From: Chanos chanos
Lineage: Eukaryota > Chordata > Actinopteri > Gonorynchiformes > Chanidae
Direction: 5' to 3'
Length of the DNA stretch: 64,000 nucleotides
NCBI RefSeq assembly: GCF_902362185.1
Contig: NC_044499.1
Span: 48,769,815 to 48,833,814, forward strand
Part shown: piece by piece, positions 39,072-51,697 of the stretch
Numbering within the stretch: the first letter of the stretch is position 1
Layout: each line of letters opens with the position of its first letter
Position numbers and translations under genes: made by a program
The notes under the pieces: generated by a model
Database searches by the model: none
The model's input: only the letters and a program-made list of their open reading frames with translations
Told to the model about the DNA's origin: nothing

Positions 39072-40491
39072 CATTACTGTGCTTTTCAGAACTTGTCCTA
39101 ATCGCCAGAAAGTGGTGGCAATTTTAGGATTTACCATTTGCTATTATTATTAGTAGTATTATTTAATATTTTTCTGATGTAAATGAAAAGAACTGAACTT
39201 CCTATGGGAGATACTACATTAAATACACAAGTCAACAAATTAATAAATTAAATGAATGGTAAGTTATTGCTGTTAATATATATATATTTTTTGCCAATTG
39301 TGTTGAAAGGGTTTTTGGGTTTAAGGATGGGGAAAATTCCTCCTTGGCATATGACACAAGTAATATTTTTTGGGGTCAAGATGTCTGCCTTTTTTATAAA
39401 ATATTTTTTAAGGTTTTAAAAGTGGTGTAATATTAAAGAGCGAAATGAGTTAACAAAATAGAATTTTGATTTTTTTTTCCCCTCTCCATCCATGAACAGG
39501 CACGATTGTATCAGTTTTGCAGAGATTACTATCATAACTATTAGCACCACAACTACGACATTTATTATTACTACTATAATTTTTCTCTGTCTGAATATAG
39601 AACTTTTTTTTTTTTTTTTTTCCTTCCCTTTTTCTCGGGTCTAAGGCAAATGTACTTGGAGACTGCTTAAATTTAGAGAATATATTTTTGTTATTGACAG
39701 AAGGGGGTCATGAAATGGATGGGTTTATATTTCTTATTTTACTTGTTTTATATAGATTTTTTTTTTTCTTTTCCTTGTGAGGGGGTTGGGGCTAATATGA
39801 AATTTGAATAGTGTTATTGGGGTAACTGAATGAGTTGCCCACTTTGGCAGGATGCATGGGAAGCATCAGTCGATCCGAATTCCACGCCTCAGCTCTCCCG
39901 TTCTCATTTTGCCCCTTCGGTGAATGTGCCCTTCTGTCCTTGCCCTCTCTTTCACAATCTACCCCTGGAACCATGAAAGTACCGCTTGACCCTACCAGGG
40001 CGCTCCCGGCCGTCTGCTCTCGGATTGGGGCGGACAGGTCGGTCACGGGACACGGTGCGTTGACCTGTTGATGGTGGGGATCAGGCTGACAGAAGAAGTT
40101 CTGAGAGAGTGTGGGTGTTGATAGAGAATTAGACTGCACTCCCTCTCCTGCTGAAACGTATTCTGTCATTTGTCTGAGTCCATGGCTCCATTGTTGCTCC
40201 CAGCTTGTTGTGAACTATGGGATTTTAAAGTTTTTGTTTTTTTCCCCCTCTCAATGTACAAAGAAAGGTCTGTTTTGTAATAAAGTGTAAATGGAGAAAT
40301 TTGTACAGACTCTTAGGTTGGCAGACAAAGAGTAAGGAGACTTCTTTTGTACTGCTGTTTTCTTCTATATTTTCAAGCTTTCAGGAGCTGCAGGAATATG
40401 TGGCAAGACTGTGAGAAATAAACTGTACTCCATATTTTGCTGTTTAGGGAAAACAGAGTGTAGGTCAGTCAAGCACCAATGCGCCTTGTTA

Positions 40492-40549
<58 letters not shown>

Positions 40550-41435
40550 CACACTATCTTTTCACAGCTACACTTGAAACAATGGGTGTGTGCTAACTAA
40601 CCACCAGTGGCTCCCTTATTTTGATCACACACAAACGCAAAGATATTAATGCACTGAGGAGAGGACACCATTTGCATTACAGAAAAAAAAACCCAGTTTA
40701 TTAATAAAACACAAACCCTATTCAATTCATATATTTTTTCTCTCTCTCTCTCTTTAAAGTGGGTTTAGGGGGTGGGGAAATATAACCCACACAATATGAA
40801 CAGTGGCAATATGGCTTGAGACTTATTTTATAAAACAAGAAGAAAAAAAAAAAGTTTTTTTTATATATAGATATATTATTTAATTTTATTTTTTTGAAAA
40901 TAAGAAGAAAAAACTTGAAGAAACAGGAACTGATAAATTAAATGACCTTGTTTTTCCACAGTTATAATGGCAATGCAGAACGTCACTGCAGTCGCACAGT
41001 ATAATCCCAGTTTGGGACTGCTGACAGCTACCATACCATTTTGAGGAAATGTCTTATAGATGCATAAATAAATATATACTGAATCACTGTACAAACCATG
41101 GCAGAACAGTTTGTTATTTTTGTTGTTTGTGTTTTTTTTTTTTTAATCTTCTTTTCCTTCAAAAAAAGACAGACTGGAAATAATAATAAAAAAAAAAAAA
41201 CGACCATGTAACATTTGTTTTAGTGTTTAAAATTTTGACCACTTTTTTTCTCTTGTTAACCCTTAATGGTGCTTGCTGAGAGGAACAAAGAAAGAAAAGA
41301 AGAAAAAAAAAAGAATTAACTATTGCCCTGGTTTCGGTAGTTTTTCTTTTTTTTTAAGTTATTATTTTGATGGTCATATTTTTTGCCAATTATTTAATTG
41401 TACATTAAAGTATGTTTGTACCATTGGAAAATAAG
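39072..41435 (+). other. ep300 3' UTR with several poly(A) signals
   Basis: AT-rich, with T-runs. Candidate poly(A) signals are AATAAA at 40279-40284 and 40417-40422 and ATTAAA at 41404-41409. The last is followed by GTTTGTACC and a GT/T-rich stretch, a good match to a cleavage region, so the longest UTR would be about 2.3 kb. A (TA)n microsatellite of about 48 bp lies at 40497-40545. The 39835-40071 open frame has no known motif and is probably chance. Confidence 0.6.
41385..41434 (+). terminator. Probable distal ep300 poly(A) site (copy A of a duplicated segment)
   Basis: The run TTTTTTGCCAATTATTTAAT starts here and contains ATTAAA at 41404-41409. An almost identical segment recurs about 1 kb downstream at 42418-42472, where the hexamer is ATTATA instead. 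Confidence 0.6.
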
Positions 41436-42061
41436 TTGTCAGCGGTGTGGTTTTTATTTTTTTTGACATGATAGTCCTGATTAATTAGACCTGACACTGA
41501 CTGGCTAAAATTGACATATCTTAAAATTGTTACAGTTTAAGGTTAGCTTAGCATTCTATTATAATTACAGAGGGCACCAAGAGAGGCGTGAAACCTTGCT
41601 GCCATTGTAAATTACGAATTCGTAAGCGAAACATTACGACTCATCCAAACCAAATGATGACTTTTGTGTGGGTTTCCCTTTGGTTTTATGATACCAGTGC
41701 ACCTGGTTAAAGCAGTTTTTCCCCAGTCCTACGAACCCACACACTCACCTGTACACACGGGATTTCACGCATCAAAGGATAAACCAGTGTTTTTCTTTAT
41801 TAGGCGTAGTTTTGCGTGGGCTGCAGCCTGCATATTGGGAACAATAAGTCACGACAGTTGAATGTGGAAACGCAAGCCTAACGAGTTGGTGGCACCTTTT
41901 AAGTCCGATTTGACTTTACTATTGCAGAACCCACATCATTATTTTTAGAAGCCCTGTACTGGTGAATATTGATTTTCACAAATTACTTTCTGTTCTCTGG
42001 GATTCTTTTCACTTTTTTTTAAAACAAAAGCAAATCAATTGACAGATTTGACACATTTATC

Positions 42062-42713
42062 TTTATTACAATATAAAAAGCATATTTCTAGTGGATGGTC
42101 CGGTACAAATACTGACATGATTCATTTATAGCCTCACAATGCAAAAGTTCTCCATTTTAAAGTGCAATTTTTCAACTCTGCAGTTTCAGAAGTACAGGAG
42201 AAGCAGCCACATAAACAATACGAAATATGTGCAGTTCTCTCATCATTACTAACTCGATTAATATTGATTATGAATATAAAACAGTGATTTAAGTTCTTTG
42301 AAATAATACATATTCTACAGAATAAATATGATACATTCGCATCAACATAGAAAAATATAAATAACAAAACATCCACTTCATTGTTTATCTAATCTTAGAA
42401 AACAGAAGGGGTCATTTTTTTTTTGCCAATTATTCAATTGTACATTATAGTATCTTTGTACCATTGGTATCCAGTGGGGGTGTTTTTTTCCCCCCCAAAG
42501 TCTGATGCTCTTTTTCCGTAAGATGACAAAGTCACAGGGCATCATATTTCAGAGGACCATAAAATTATCAACAGTCATTTCAGTTACTGGCATCATTATC
42601 ATGTGAGCAATTTTGTGTATGTGTGAAAGTACAGCAGTTACAATTCAGTCTAGTGCACAGATCAAAGAAGAGGAGAAGGAGGGCATTAGTGTTTAAAAAA
42701 AAGAAAAAAAAAT

Positions 42714-42744
<31 letters not shown>

Positions 42745-43981
42745 CCTTTGCTCAAAGTCAATGCTGCAAAATCAGCAAGAAAAAAAGGGTTCCAAGCAAA
42801 CAGGCGAATATCTCAACGAACAACATCCATTCTCGATTTCCTCTGACGCAAAGACTCAAGAATTCAAGAAAATGCACCCACCCCTCTAATTTCCAAATTT
42901 GGAGCTTCCGATTCCCCCTGATCTCTCGTAAGCCTTTTCTCACACGCAGAGGCCGCTTCACAGTCTAGGTGAATGAGGCAAACACACGCTTCCCCTAGCA
43001 CGTGTCGATGCGGCTACAGCATCAACTACACTGTCAAGCAACGCAGCACATTTGAAAGAACGTGCGGTTTGAAAATTCCTGCAATTACGCAAGCAGTCGG
43101 AGAGCTACCCCGGACAACACACCGGCTCAAGGGAATGTGGTTGATTGGTATCCTTTGTATCGCTGGCCAAAGTCAGTAAGTGTGGCACAGGATATGGGAT
43201 CTTCACTACACTACACCTTAACCAGGTGTACTGCTCAGGGATCATTTTAAGAGACTGATAACTTTTGTTTAAGATTTTGTATAACTGCACTATTTCAAAT
43301 ATGTAATCCCTGAAAAGCTAAAGAAATCACAACTTGGACAAGACAGTTCAGTTCAATAGATAATTCACTGCTATACATTATTATGACCGTCTATCCGTCG
43401 ACTCGAGTGGAATAAACACATTTTGCCCAACCAGTGCTGAATAAGAATTTCTCATTGCTAGAAGGAACACGTTCAGAACATGTGATATGGTAAATATAAC
43501 AGATTGGGTTAAGCTCGTAACCTTTTCAAAATGGTTTCAAATGTTGGAATGAATGTACCATTGCAATTGAGGTTAGAGGACTCAACTAACTCATAACCTA
43601 ACTAATAATGAAAGTATGTCCTTAAAGGGGATTTACCATGTGACAAAAAAATCAGCTTCTTTTGAACTACTTATGCATGAGATTGGCCTAGACATGTCGA
43701 AGTTCATATGGCATTCAAACATGAGCATTTACCTGTTTGTATCCAAATGTAGCGGTGTGTTTGTACTGACCGTCTAAACGAATGATTGCGTATATCCGTG
43801 TACGAATAGTGGACAACAGAAATGTTTGGGGATAAGGTCAGAGAGACAGAAGTGATATAGAGAAAGTTGTTGTCACGAAAGGCAAAAGAAAAGACTACGT
43901 CAAATGCTTCACTTTTAACCTTTTACCCTCTCTCTCTCTCTGTTCCTTTAGCCACTCACGATCAATTTCCTTGTGCGTTTA
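42062..43981 (-). other. Predicted cbx7 3' UTR
   Basis: Downstream of the cbx7 stop the minus strand reaches an AATAAA (plus-strand TTTATT at 42062-42067), which would give a UTR of about 1.9 kb. It includes a 28-bp poly(G) run on the plus strand (42717-42744, so C in the mRNA) and an antisense copy of the ep300 poly(A) region. No coding exon was seen here. Confidence 0.5.
42418..42472 (+). repeat. Second copy (B) of the ep300 poly(A)-site segment
   Basis: Aligned by eye to 41385-41434, about 45 of 48 bases agree from TTTTTTGCC through GTACCATTGG. The differences are T to C in ATTTAA, ATTAAA to ATTATA, and ATGTT to ATCTT. Direct orientation, offset about 1.03 kb. Confidence 0.85.
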
Positions 43982-46900
43982 TTAGAAATCTAGTTCCCAG
44001 CTCCTGAAGAAACCTTTCGCCACTAGGGCCTCCCTAAAAGTGACCGTCAGCGAATTGATGGTGACATCTGTCACGGTTACTTCCCCAGGATCCATCAGTG
44101 GACTCCAGTCCTCGGTTCTCTGAGATACTGACGTTTCATCTGAACCAATCATCGAACCCCAAGCCGCTCTCCTAGCCTGCCCTAGAGAACAACAGAGAGA
44201 GAGAAACAGAGGGAGAAAGAATGAACTGGACTTGTATGTACTGTATAATACATACATATGATGTAAAACTACAAGTTTAGGTTCATCTGATTGACTCTGA
44301 TGCAGGTCAGAAGAAAACACATGGAAACACACAAATATTCACTCAAGTGGTTCCTATTATGTGTTTACAGCCGTTCTTTGACCGAGCTGATCACGATACA
44401 TGTTAGGTCTGCTATCGTTGTTTACTGACCCAGACTGAGAGAGCTTACCTCTTTTGGGAGTTTGCCCAGTAAGGCTATCTAAGAAACAACACAGCAGTAT
44501 CCTGATATTGAATTAGGTCAATGAGGTGGTGATTGTTCCCTGCCCCGTGACTCACTGACATACTTACTGTTTATAACGTCTCTTTCTATCTCTGCTGCTG
44601 CCTGTGTCCTCTCCTGACTGGTGCCAACCTCTTCCTCTGTGTCCTGCTCATCTTCTTCATCTTCCTCATCCTCCTCTCTCTCCTCCCAGTCTTCCTCAGA
44701 GGGGTCTCGGCCGGGCGGGAGGGCCTGCTGAGGTGAGGTGATGCACACAAACTGCGACTTCCTCTTTTTTTTCTTGTGCTGGGCTAAACGGCGATACAAA
44801 TTTCCCTGCGCTGACTGAAACCTCTGATCGTCCGGTTCTAAGGAACGTGTGAGTGACAGACGCAGGCGGGTTGGGGGCTTTTCAGTGACTTTGTGTGCAC
44901 TTCGCAGATCCATCGTGTAAATATTCTACAAATGGAGAGAGATAGAAAGACCAAGCTTATATTAAACCTTCACTTAAACCTTAACCATGTTTTGATTAGC
45001 TAACAGGGGCAGCCTGCGGCCTAAGGGTTAGAGAAGCAGGCTTGTGAGAGAGAGGTCGCCAGTTTGACTCCCAGGACCGGCAGGGAAAACATCCACAGCT
45101 GAAGTGCCCTTGGGCAAGGTACTTAACCCCTAACTGCTCCCCGGGGCACTGGTGCACTGCCCACTGCTCCTGCACTTAGTGGTTGTGTGTGTGCTCACTA
45201 CTGGTGTGTAAGGATGGGTTAAATACAGAGGTCAAATTCACCGCTCACAGTGTGTACATGCGAGCATGGAGATTTAATCTTTACAAAAAACATGTTTGTC
45301 TTTCAAAAGACGGTTAGGAAGATGAAGAAGAAGACGCAGAGAAAAGGAAAGTGACGCTGACAGGAGGAGAGATAGAAAGAGAAGGGCAGAATATCGACTT
45401 GCCGATGAGAAAATTACCTGTAAGAGTACCCTCTTGGGTTTAGGGCCCCTCTTTCTGTGGCCGACTGCTCTTTCTCTCTGCTCTCTGGAAGAGGAAGAAA
45501 GCAAAAGGGGAAAATTTTCAAACGGGCTGATGGTGTTATTGTAACAGGCGATCATTGAGGTTTGTCCCCGAGGGCTGAAACTGCACTCACTTTTCCTCAT
45601 AGGCCACAACCAACCGAGGGTCCAGGATATGTTCCTCTGGCTCCCATGTACTGTACCTATGCAAACCAATCAAATGTCAGCAAACAGGCACAATCACACA
45701 GGGCTGTAGAGGACTTTTAATTTTAAGAGTGAACACAGACTAGGTCTGTGGATAATGTTTTGTTAAATAGTTAAAAACTATGACAGAATGACAGAAACAA
45801 TATTTGTTGAGAAACAATAATGCCCTGACATTTGGCTAAAAAAAATAAAAAGAAAAAAAGAAGAAGCTGAAATTGAATGAATGAAACTGAATAAATTGAA
45901 TCATAAAACTTACTTAGGGGGCCACCCCTTCCATTTCAGCAAATATTCCACGTGGCCCTGGTACATTCATATATTCAAATTAGTTAACAACATAACACAC
46001 ACGCAAACGCGCGCGCGCGCGCGCACAAACAAACAGACCCTACGGCAACATTCATTTTACTGTGCAGTATGGCTACTCTAAAATTCCCTCTATCTGCTTT
46101 TTAGCCTAATAGTATTTATGCATTCAAAACAGGTTTCAGTGTGTCTACATAATCTTCCACAAGTTCCTCAACATTAAAGGAAACCGTCAGCACAGCACAT
46201 ACGAGCAGTAAAATTCCCCTTTAAATAGTCATGTCATGGGGTGACGTAATGCCTTATTAACTGACCAGCGTCCAGGGATGGGAAATCCGAATCCGCAAAT
46301 TAAATTCTTACTCCCTCTCATACGACTTCATTTTGGGTTATTTTAAATGACGAGATATTGGGGGTGGGCGGGGCAACGCAGCCATAACATTTCAGCTGTG
46401 GTGTGCACATGGCACAAGGCATACTCTGAGCAAATCCTTACTCATGTTTACATAGGTTCATGCGTTCGAGATATCGCATTCATCTAATAAATACAATGAT
46501 AATCCAAAAACGACACACATTGACAAACCTTCATTTCCAGTACAGTGGCCATAGCATATGAAGGTTGCTTGCATGCATATTAAAACATATTCTATAGTTG
46601 TGTGAAATACTACGTACATGATCGCTTCGAGCATTTTACATTTTCAAGCTACCTTACTTAATTTAACAATGTGAGCGATCTCCATTAGAAAATAAACTGC
46701 GTAGTTACCCAGCGGCGCTCACATTCATGCGTCATGCATCAAAGCAAAGAAGGAGATAATTACCCTAAAATCACCACCTTCCTCAAATGAATTACAATTC
46801 AATGCCCAGCCCGAGTATGAACGCGATGACAAGATGCTACTATGTTTAAGGCTGGGTACGCTCTCCCAACACCCGCCCCTAGTGTATGTTTATCACCGGA

Positions 46901-47094
46901 GTTTGCGGAGTATTCTGAGTCACTTCAACGTCTAAAATGACTAAAATCCTTATGACAACACGCTACACGCATCCGTGATAACGGGCTCTGACGCAACGTA
47001 ATGTTTTCTTCATGAAGATCCTTACCCGTCTTACTCTTTTCTTGATTATTGATTCAACGGCAAACACTTGTTCACCAATAGCGGACAGTTCCAT
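43982..47094 (-). CDS. cbx7: Chromobox protein 7 (Polycomb CBX7)
   Basis: Chromodomain subunit of canonical PRC1 that reads H3K27me3. Seven exons join in phase to 277 aa: 47094-47026, 45957-45914, 45656-45591, 45484-45418, 44925-44568, 44478-44449, 44181-43982. The N-terminus MELSAIGEQVFAVESIIKKR, the aromatic-cage stretch (EYLLKWKGW, YSTWEPEEHILDPRLV), the AT-hook-like HRKRGPKPKRVLLQ and the C-terminal Pc box (EVTVTDVTINSLTVTFREAL, ending GFFRSWELDF) match CBX7 better than CBX2/4/6/8. Differences from human: a Glu/Asp-rich middle (about 165-195), and a 30-nt exon (44478-44449) encoding NSLTGQTPKR. Intron 4 carries a SINE. The gene is convergent with ep300 and in the same orientation as josd1. 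Confidence 0.95.
45003..45260 (+). mobile_element. tRNA-derived SINE in cbx7 intron 4
   Basis: The head resembles a tRNA: an A-box-like GCCTAAGGGTTAGAGAAGC, then a B-box-like GGTCGCCAGTTTGACTCC. The body is typical of widespread fish SINEs, with GTGCCCTTGGGCAAGGTACT, CCCCGGGGCACTGGTGCACTG, CCACTGCTCC and a 3' part ending in GGGTTAAATACAGAGG. It lies antisense to cbx7. The family name is not assigned. Confidence 0.85.
46007..46023. repeat. (CG)n run in cbx7 intron 1
   Basis: About eight CG units flanked by CA-rich sequence; alternating purine-pyrimidine. Confidence 0.85.
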
Positions 47095-49247
47095 CGCTGC
47101 AGTTGCGCTGTTCAAACGCTCTTCGGAAAAAATAGTCAAGTGGCACTCGCAGCTTTGTAGTTGCTCTTTTCTGGGTGATAAAAATCTAAGTTTAAAATGT
47201 AAAACACTGGAGTACGCACGTTACTTCATGGCAAGTCTCCATGAACTGCAGTCTATCTGTATCTCAGCAGCTTCAGGTGAAATTCATTGCTCTATTTCCT
47301 TGTACTAGATCTTTCTGCGTAGTGACTTTTCAAATCTGCGACACATCTGCACCACCGAGCGCGCCCCCGTGCGTCACAGCTCATCCCCGAATACGGACGA
47401 GAGTCAACAAGAAGCTGAACCTCACATGCTGGTAGAGAAATCCCTGTAATTGTACCGTACAATTTTCTCTCGCGTTTCTCTTGCGTTCCCCTGCGTTTAT
47501 TTAAAATATATATATTTTAAATAAAGGCAGATTTGTGTCACTTACAACTCCTCAGCTATGAGTGTCCTGCATAAGACTACGTCTCTCGGGATGCGTAAAA
47601 GTAGAAATCTCACACGGAGTATATACAAAGACATTTTAATGACGTCACTGCACAGACTTATAACAGATAATACATAAAGTGCCATAGCAAGCATTCTATT
47701 TGACTGAGAAAAACAAACAAACAAACAAACAATGAAAATATGTTTTAATCATATTCCCCTGAACATAGGGCAACGGGGTCTGAGATTGTCATGGCAAAAA
47801 TTTTCAAACCACTGTTTTTTTTTTTTAAGTGAAGCACCTTGGTATGTGGGATGTGGAATGTTATTAAAATGGATTGTGTCCACTTTCAGGATTACAGGAG
47901 GCAAAAAATAATTACCACTCCTGGAATGGCTTTCTTTTTTTTCTTTCTTTTTTTTTTCCTTTTGAAATTGAACTGAATCGCATGTGACCAGATGCTGGAG
48001 AGGAAAGAGAAGAAAACCTGAGGTGGTGCATCGGAGTTCCCTTAAAGTAAAGCAATGTCATCTCACTCAGTCAAATCCTTAATTTCTCTTAAATCGTTGG
48101 ATGTGTACAGATGACTCATCAAACACAAAAGACAAAAAAAAAACAACTACTGCATTTCTTAAGTAAGTGACCATCCATCCCGCACCAGTGTCATCTGCCT
48201 AAACTTGACTTTGTCGCGTTTCGATAAAAATACACACTTTTCTAAGTCTTAGCTAAACGTTCACTCAGCCCTAAAGTGCCATCCTCCCTCAATGTAACAT
48301 TGTAACAATGTAACATTAACGTAACATTTTTTTTTTCTGAATATAACCTGACCTCACAGCATGCTCTGTAAAAAATAATTACAACCATTTTGAAAATACA
48401 GTACAGCGTTTTTTTTTGGCAGCTGGACAAAAACCAAATCCTACACTACTTTTAACAGGGATAAAAACAGGCAAATTTTGGTTTTCGGGATAGCACATGT
48501 GCATTTTGGATCAGAGACAGATGAATGAGTAACAAGACATGTTTTTTTTTTGTTTTTTTTTAAATATATGTCTATATATAATATGTATATATACATATAA
48601 CTGGTGTATGCTATGAACAGATTGACATGAAACGTAGTTACCGTGACGACACATCTTACTGCATTCCATAGGACTTTTCTCATTTGTAACTACCTGACAA
48701 ACATAGGCGAGCAAAACACATTGAGGCATAGGTGCATGGACTTCTTCTTCTTTTTTTTTTTTCGTTGTTTCTGAGCAGAGAGAATGCTTTGTAGCTCCAG
48801 ACAAAGAGCACTTATGCATCCTTTCCACTGACTAGCTTTTGACCAAACACGCTCTTTCAATATGAATTGTAATTTACCAGGAAGGGAGGCTGACTAAATA
48901 CACAACCAGAACTATGCAAGGAGAAAAAAAATGAGGGAAAAAGGAAAAGTAAAAAGGCAATTGTGGGAAGTGATGTATACATAAAAAGCAGTACTGATTT
49001 CTTTTTTTTTTTTTTTTTTTTTTTTACAAAGAGTAAGACCTCTCGTTTTCAAATCAGATACAGTACAAAAAAAAAAGAAGTATTCTGTGTATTAAAAAAC
49101 AGTATTAGAATCCCAGATGCCAAACAGAATTATCACAAATCAGTGTAGTGTTGTGTGATTCTGTCATCTCCCTGTGCATGTTTTTTTTTTTTAATTTTTT
49201 TTTTTTACTGCTTTAATCTCTTTGGGCAGAGTCCAGCAGTGTGTGTT

Positions 49248-49280
<33 letters not shown>

Positions 49281-49555
49281 CTGTGTGTGTGTGTGTGTGT
49301 GTGTCTGTGTCTGTGTCTGTGTGTGTGTGTCCGTGTGTGTAAACAAAAAGAAAGTCTGGCCAGTGTGCTTTCGTGACAGATTTGAGTGAGTAAGTCCCCT
49401 TTGCTCTCACATTGGTTTCCTGATTGAAACTCACATTCCCTCCCTCCTGAGCACAGACTGGAGAGTTCCAAAAAAAAAAAAAACCCCCCCCCTCCCCAAA
49501 AAAAACAACAAATACCCCCTAAAAAACAAAAAAAACGAATGTCTTTCAGAAACAT
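47095..49555. other. cbx7 5' flank and josd1 3' UTR
   Basis: No coding exon was resolved. The right part (toward 49555) should be the josd1 3' UTR: AT-rich, with a (GT)n at 49247-49340 and T-runs. Minus-strand ATTAAA candidates occur at about 47635 and 47743. The left part next to 47095 is the cbx7 promoter region. A short repeated TGTAACAT motif lies at 48295-48328. Confidence 0.45.
49247..49340. repeat. (GT)n microsatellite
   Basis: About 90 bp of GT repeat with CT interruptions, within the probable josd1 3' UTR. Confidence 0.9.
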
Positions 49556-51634
49556 TCAACAGGCATCAGACCTCCATGTCTGGTGGACTTCCACTTCCTC
49601 TGGTACAACCAATAGGAGTTCACAGTTCTTCCCTCGCAGCTGGTGACGCAAAAACTTCCTGTGATGGTACCAAAACAACAGGTAACATGATGTGAAATCA
49701 AATTTACAGAAAGTATACAAATCCTCACGTTTGAACCAAATAAATGACCAAATAAATAGAGTTGTGTTATGACAGCGCTGAGTTAATAAATAATAACAAT
49801 AGTAATAACAAATAATCTATCACTATCCATCTGAAAAAAAAAAAAACCCAGACTAGTCAAGTCGGATTTCATCATGACAACGGCACTGTAAAGGACAAGC
49901 TAGCTAGACTGCCAACAACAACATGGCAGAAAACCTCTTTGATTTTATACTTCCCCTCCTAACCACTACTCTGGGATTTACTGTGTGCAGTTTTTCAGAA
50001 GCTGAATTTAGTCATTGGTTTCCAGTATCAGTGTGCTTATACCAGACACCACCCCCCCCCTCAAAAAAAAAAAAACCCTCACACAAAACGTGTGATTAGC
50101 ATATGCTAGCACTCACAGGAAATGCGCTAGTTCACTCCATCACCACAGAGTTTTAACCGAGTACACATGGCGACGTGAAGCTTGTGTGCGAGTTTGTTTT
50201 AAGACTGGAATTGTCAGAAAGTTCTTCATTGAAAGGTGAGACGCTGTCATTGACCAAACTGTTCAGAGGACTGTTACAACAGGCTCCCTCAAATCCCAGA
50301 CGTCCAGAGCCCAGATGGTTTATGCTCAAACCTCACAATTTGTTTATTCTTACATGTAAAACAGGTGTGCACTCCCTTCAGCCAATCAGAGACCACTGTG
50401 TTTGGAGCGAAAACCAGCAGGGCTTTCCACTTCCAGGGTCAGATTCGAAGAACAATGTTTTATAAAAACTAAAGCTATGCAACCAAATGATACCTCTTAC
50501 AGTAACACTGCCAACTGGAGAAGTTAACACTCATCAAAGTACATCCTGAATATTTACAATAACTCAAAAGTGGTTTGTCTCTTCAATGTTAAGGTAACTC
50601 AGTTGAAACTTGTATTCAAAATGAATTCAGTCCTATTCATCTTACGAAAAACACAGTACACAAGTGACCCAAAAACTCTGACAGAGAACAACAACAACCT
50701 GCTCTCTCAAGCTAATCATATCATTAACACAACATATATAGTTATCTCCATATCTATGTACAAAACAGTATATTACTCATGTCTGCGATGTGATTGGTCT
50801 GTACCTGAGCTCCTCAGCTGTTCCAATAGCATGGGGACTGCGGAGTTTAGAGTCCAGATTGTAGTAGACTCCGCCCACTTCCCTTACCCCAATCCAGTGT
50901 TGGCGTTTGAGAGGCAGGCGCAGTGGTCCCCAGCGTAGGTTTGAGGGGACGTTTAAGATGAAGCCTGTAACGTTGGGGAGAGCAATGCTGCCAACATCCC
51001 TGAAGTGAAAACAAACAAACAAACAAACAAACAAAAAATCTCAAATCACGTGTTAGCTTTGAGGGAGAAATGTCAGAAGACACTGAAGCATGTAAAATTT
51101 AAGGGGGATATTAGAAAACAACAAGCATCATTTTGACAAATAGAAGAGAAAAAAAAAATACCTCCTCTTGTCCCACCAGACAGCCTCAAAGCCACGGGTC
51201 TGCAAAGCCGCCATGATGACGTTAACATCGTAGTTTCCGTTACCCAGCATGCTCTTCTTGTGGGGTGTTACCAATGTGCTGGGTGAGAGTCTGAGGGAAG
51301 TCAAACAGTGGCATTGGTGACATCAGTGAGACAAAGAGTGTGAACAGAGAGAAAGATGCCCTACTGCTCATAAACAGGCCCCCCCTCACAGAGAAACTGT
51401 CTCCAGTACTCACCTCTGGTAAATCTCCTGAAGTGCCTCCCGGCTGAAGGCCGCGCCGTCCTGGAAGACGTTGTTGAGCGCGTGCAGGGCGCACAGTTCT
51501 TTGCGTTGTTTCTCGTGATAGATGGAAGGAGGCGGAGCCGGGGAGAGAGACGACCCCGTGTCAGATTTCTCCTCCACCTGAGACCCGCACCTGACGTCAC
51601 CCTCTCCTTTCTGCTTGCTGACTTTCCACGGCAT
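49556..51634 (-). CDS. josd1: Josephin-domain deubiquitinase JOSD1
   Basis: Small cysteine deubiquitinase of the ataxin-3/Josephin family; in mammals activated by monoubiquitination and linked to membrane dynamics. Four exons: 51634-51414, 51290-51162, 50999-50805, 49658-49556, giving 215 aa (human 202). The catalytic Cys is in [18 protein letters not shown], and the His and Asn/Asp partners in [11 protein letters not shown] and YYNLDSKL. The C-terminus ([20 protein letters not shown]) matches human. I chose the ATG of MPWKVSKQ because human begins MSCVPWKG; an in-frame upstream ATG at 51697 would add 21 residues (236 aa) and cannot be excluded. Confidence 0.93.
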
Positions 51635-51697
51635 ACAACCCAGCTCCTCGAAACCCCCCCTCCCCCTCCCCTTACCAGAACGTGGAGTACTCCCCAT

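Noticed and set aside
40497-40545. Hydrophobic Ile/Tyr open frame
   Set aside because: Translation of the (TA)n repeat in the ep300 3' UTR.
49213-49434. Thr/His-repeat open frame
   Set aside because: Produced by the (GT)n microsatellite.
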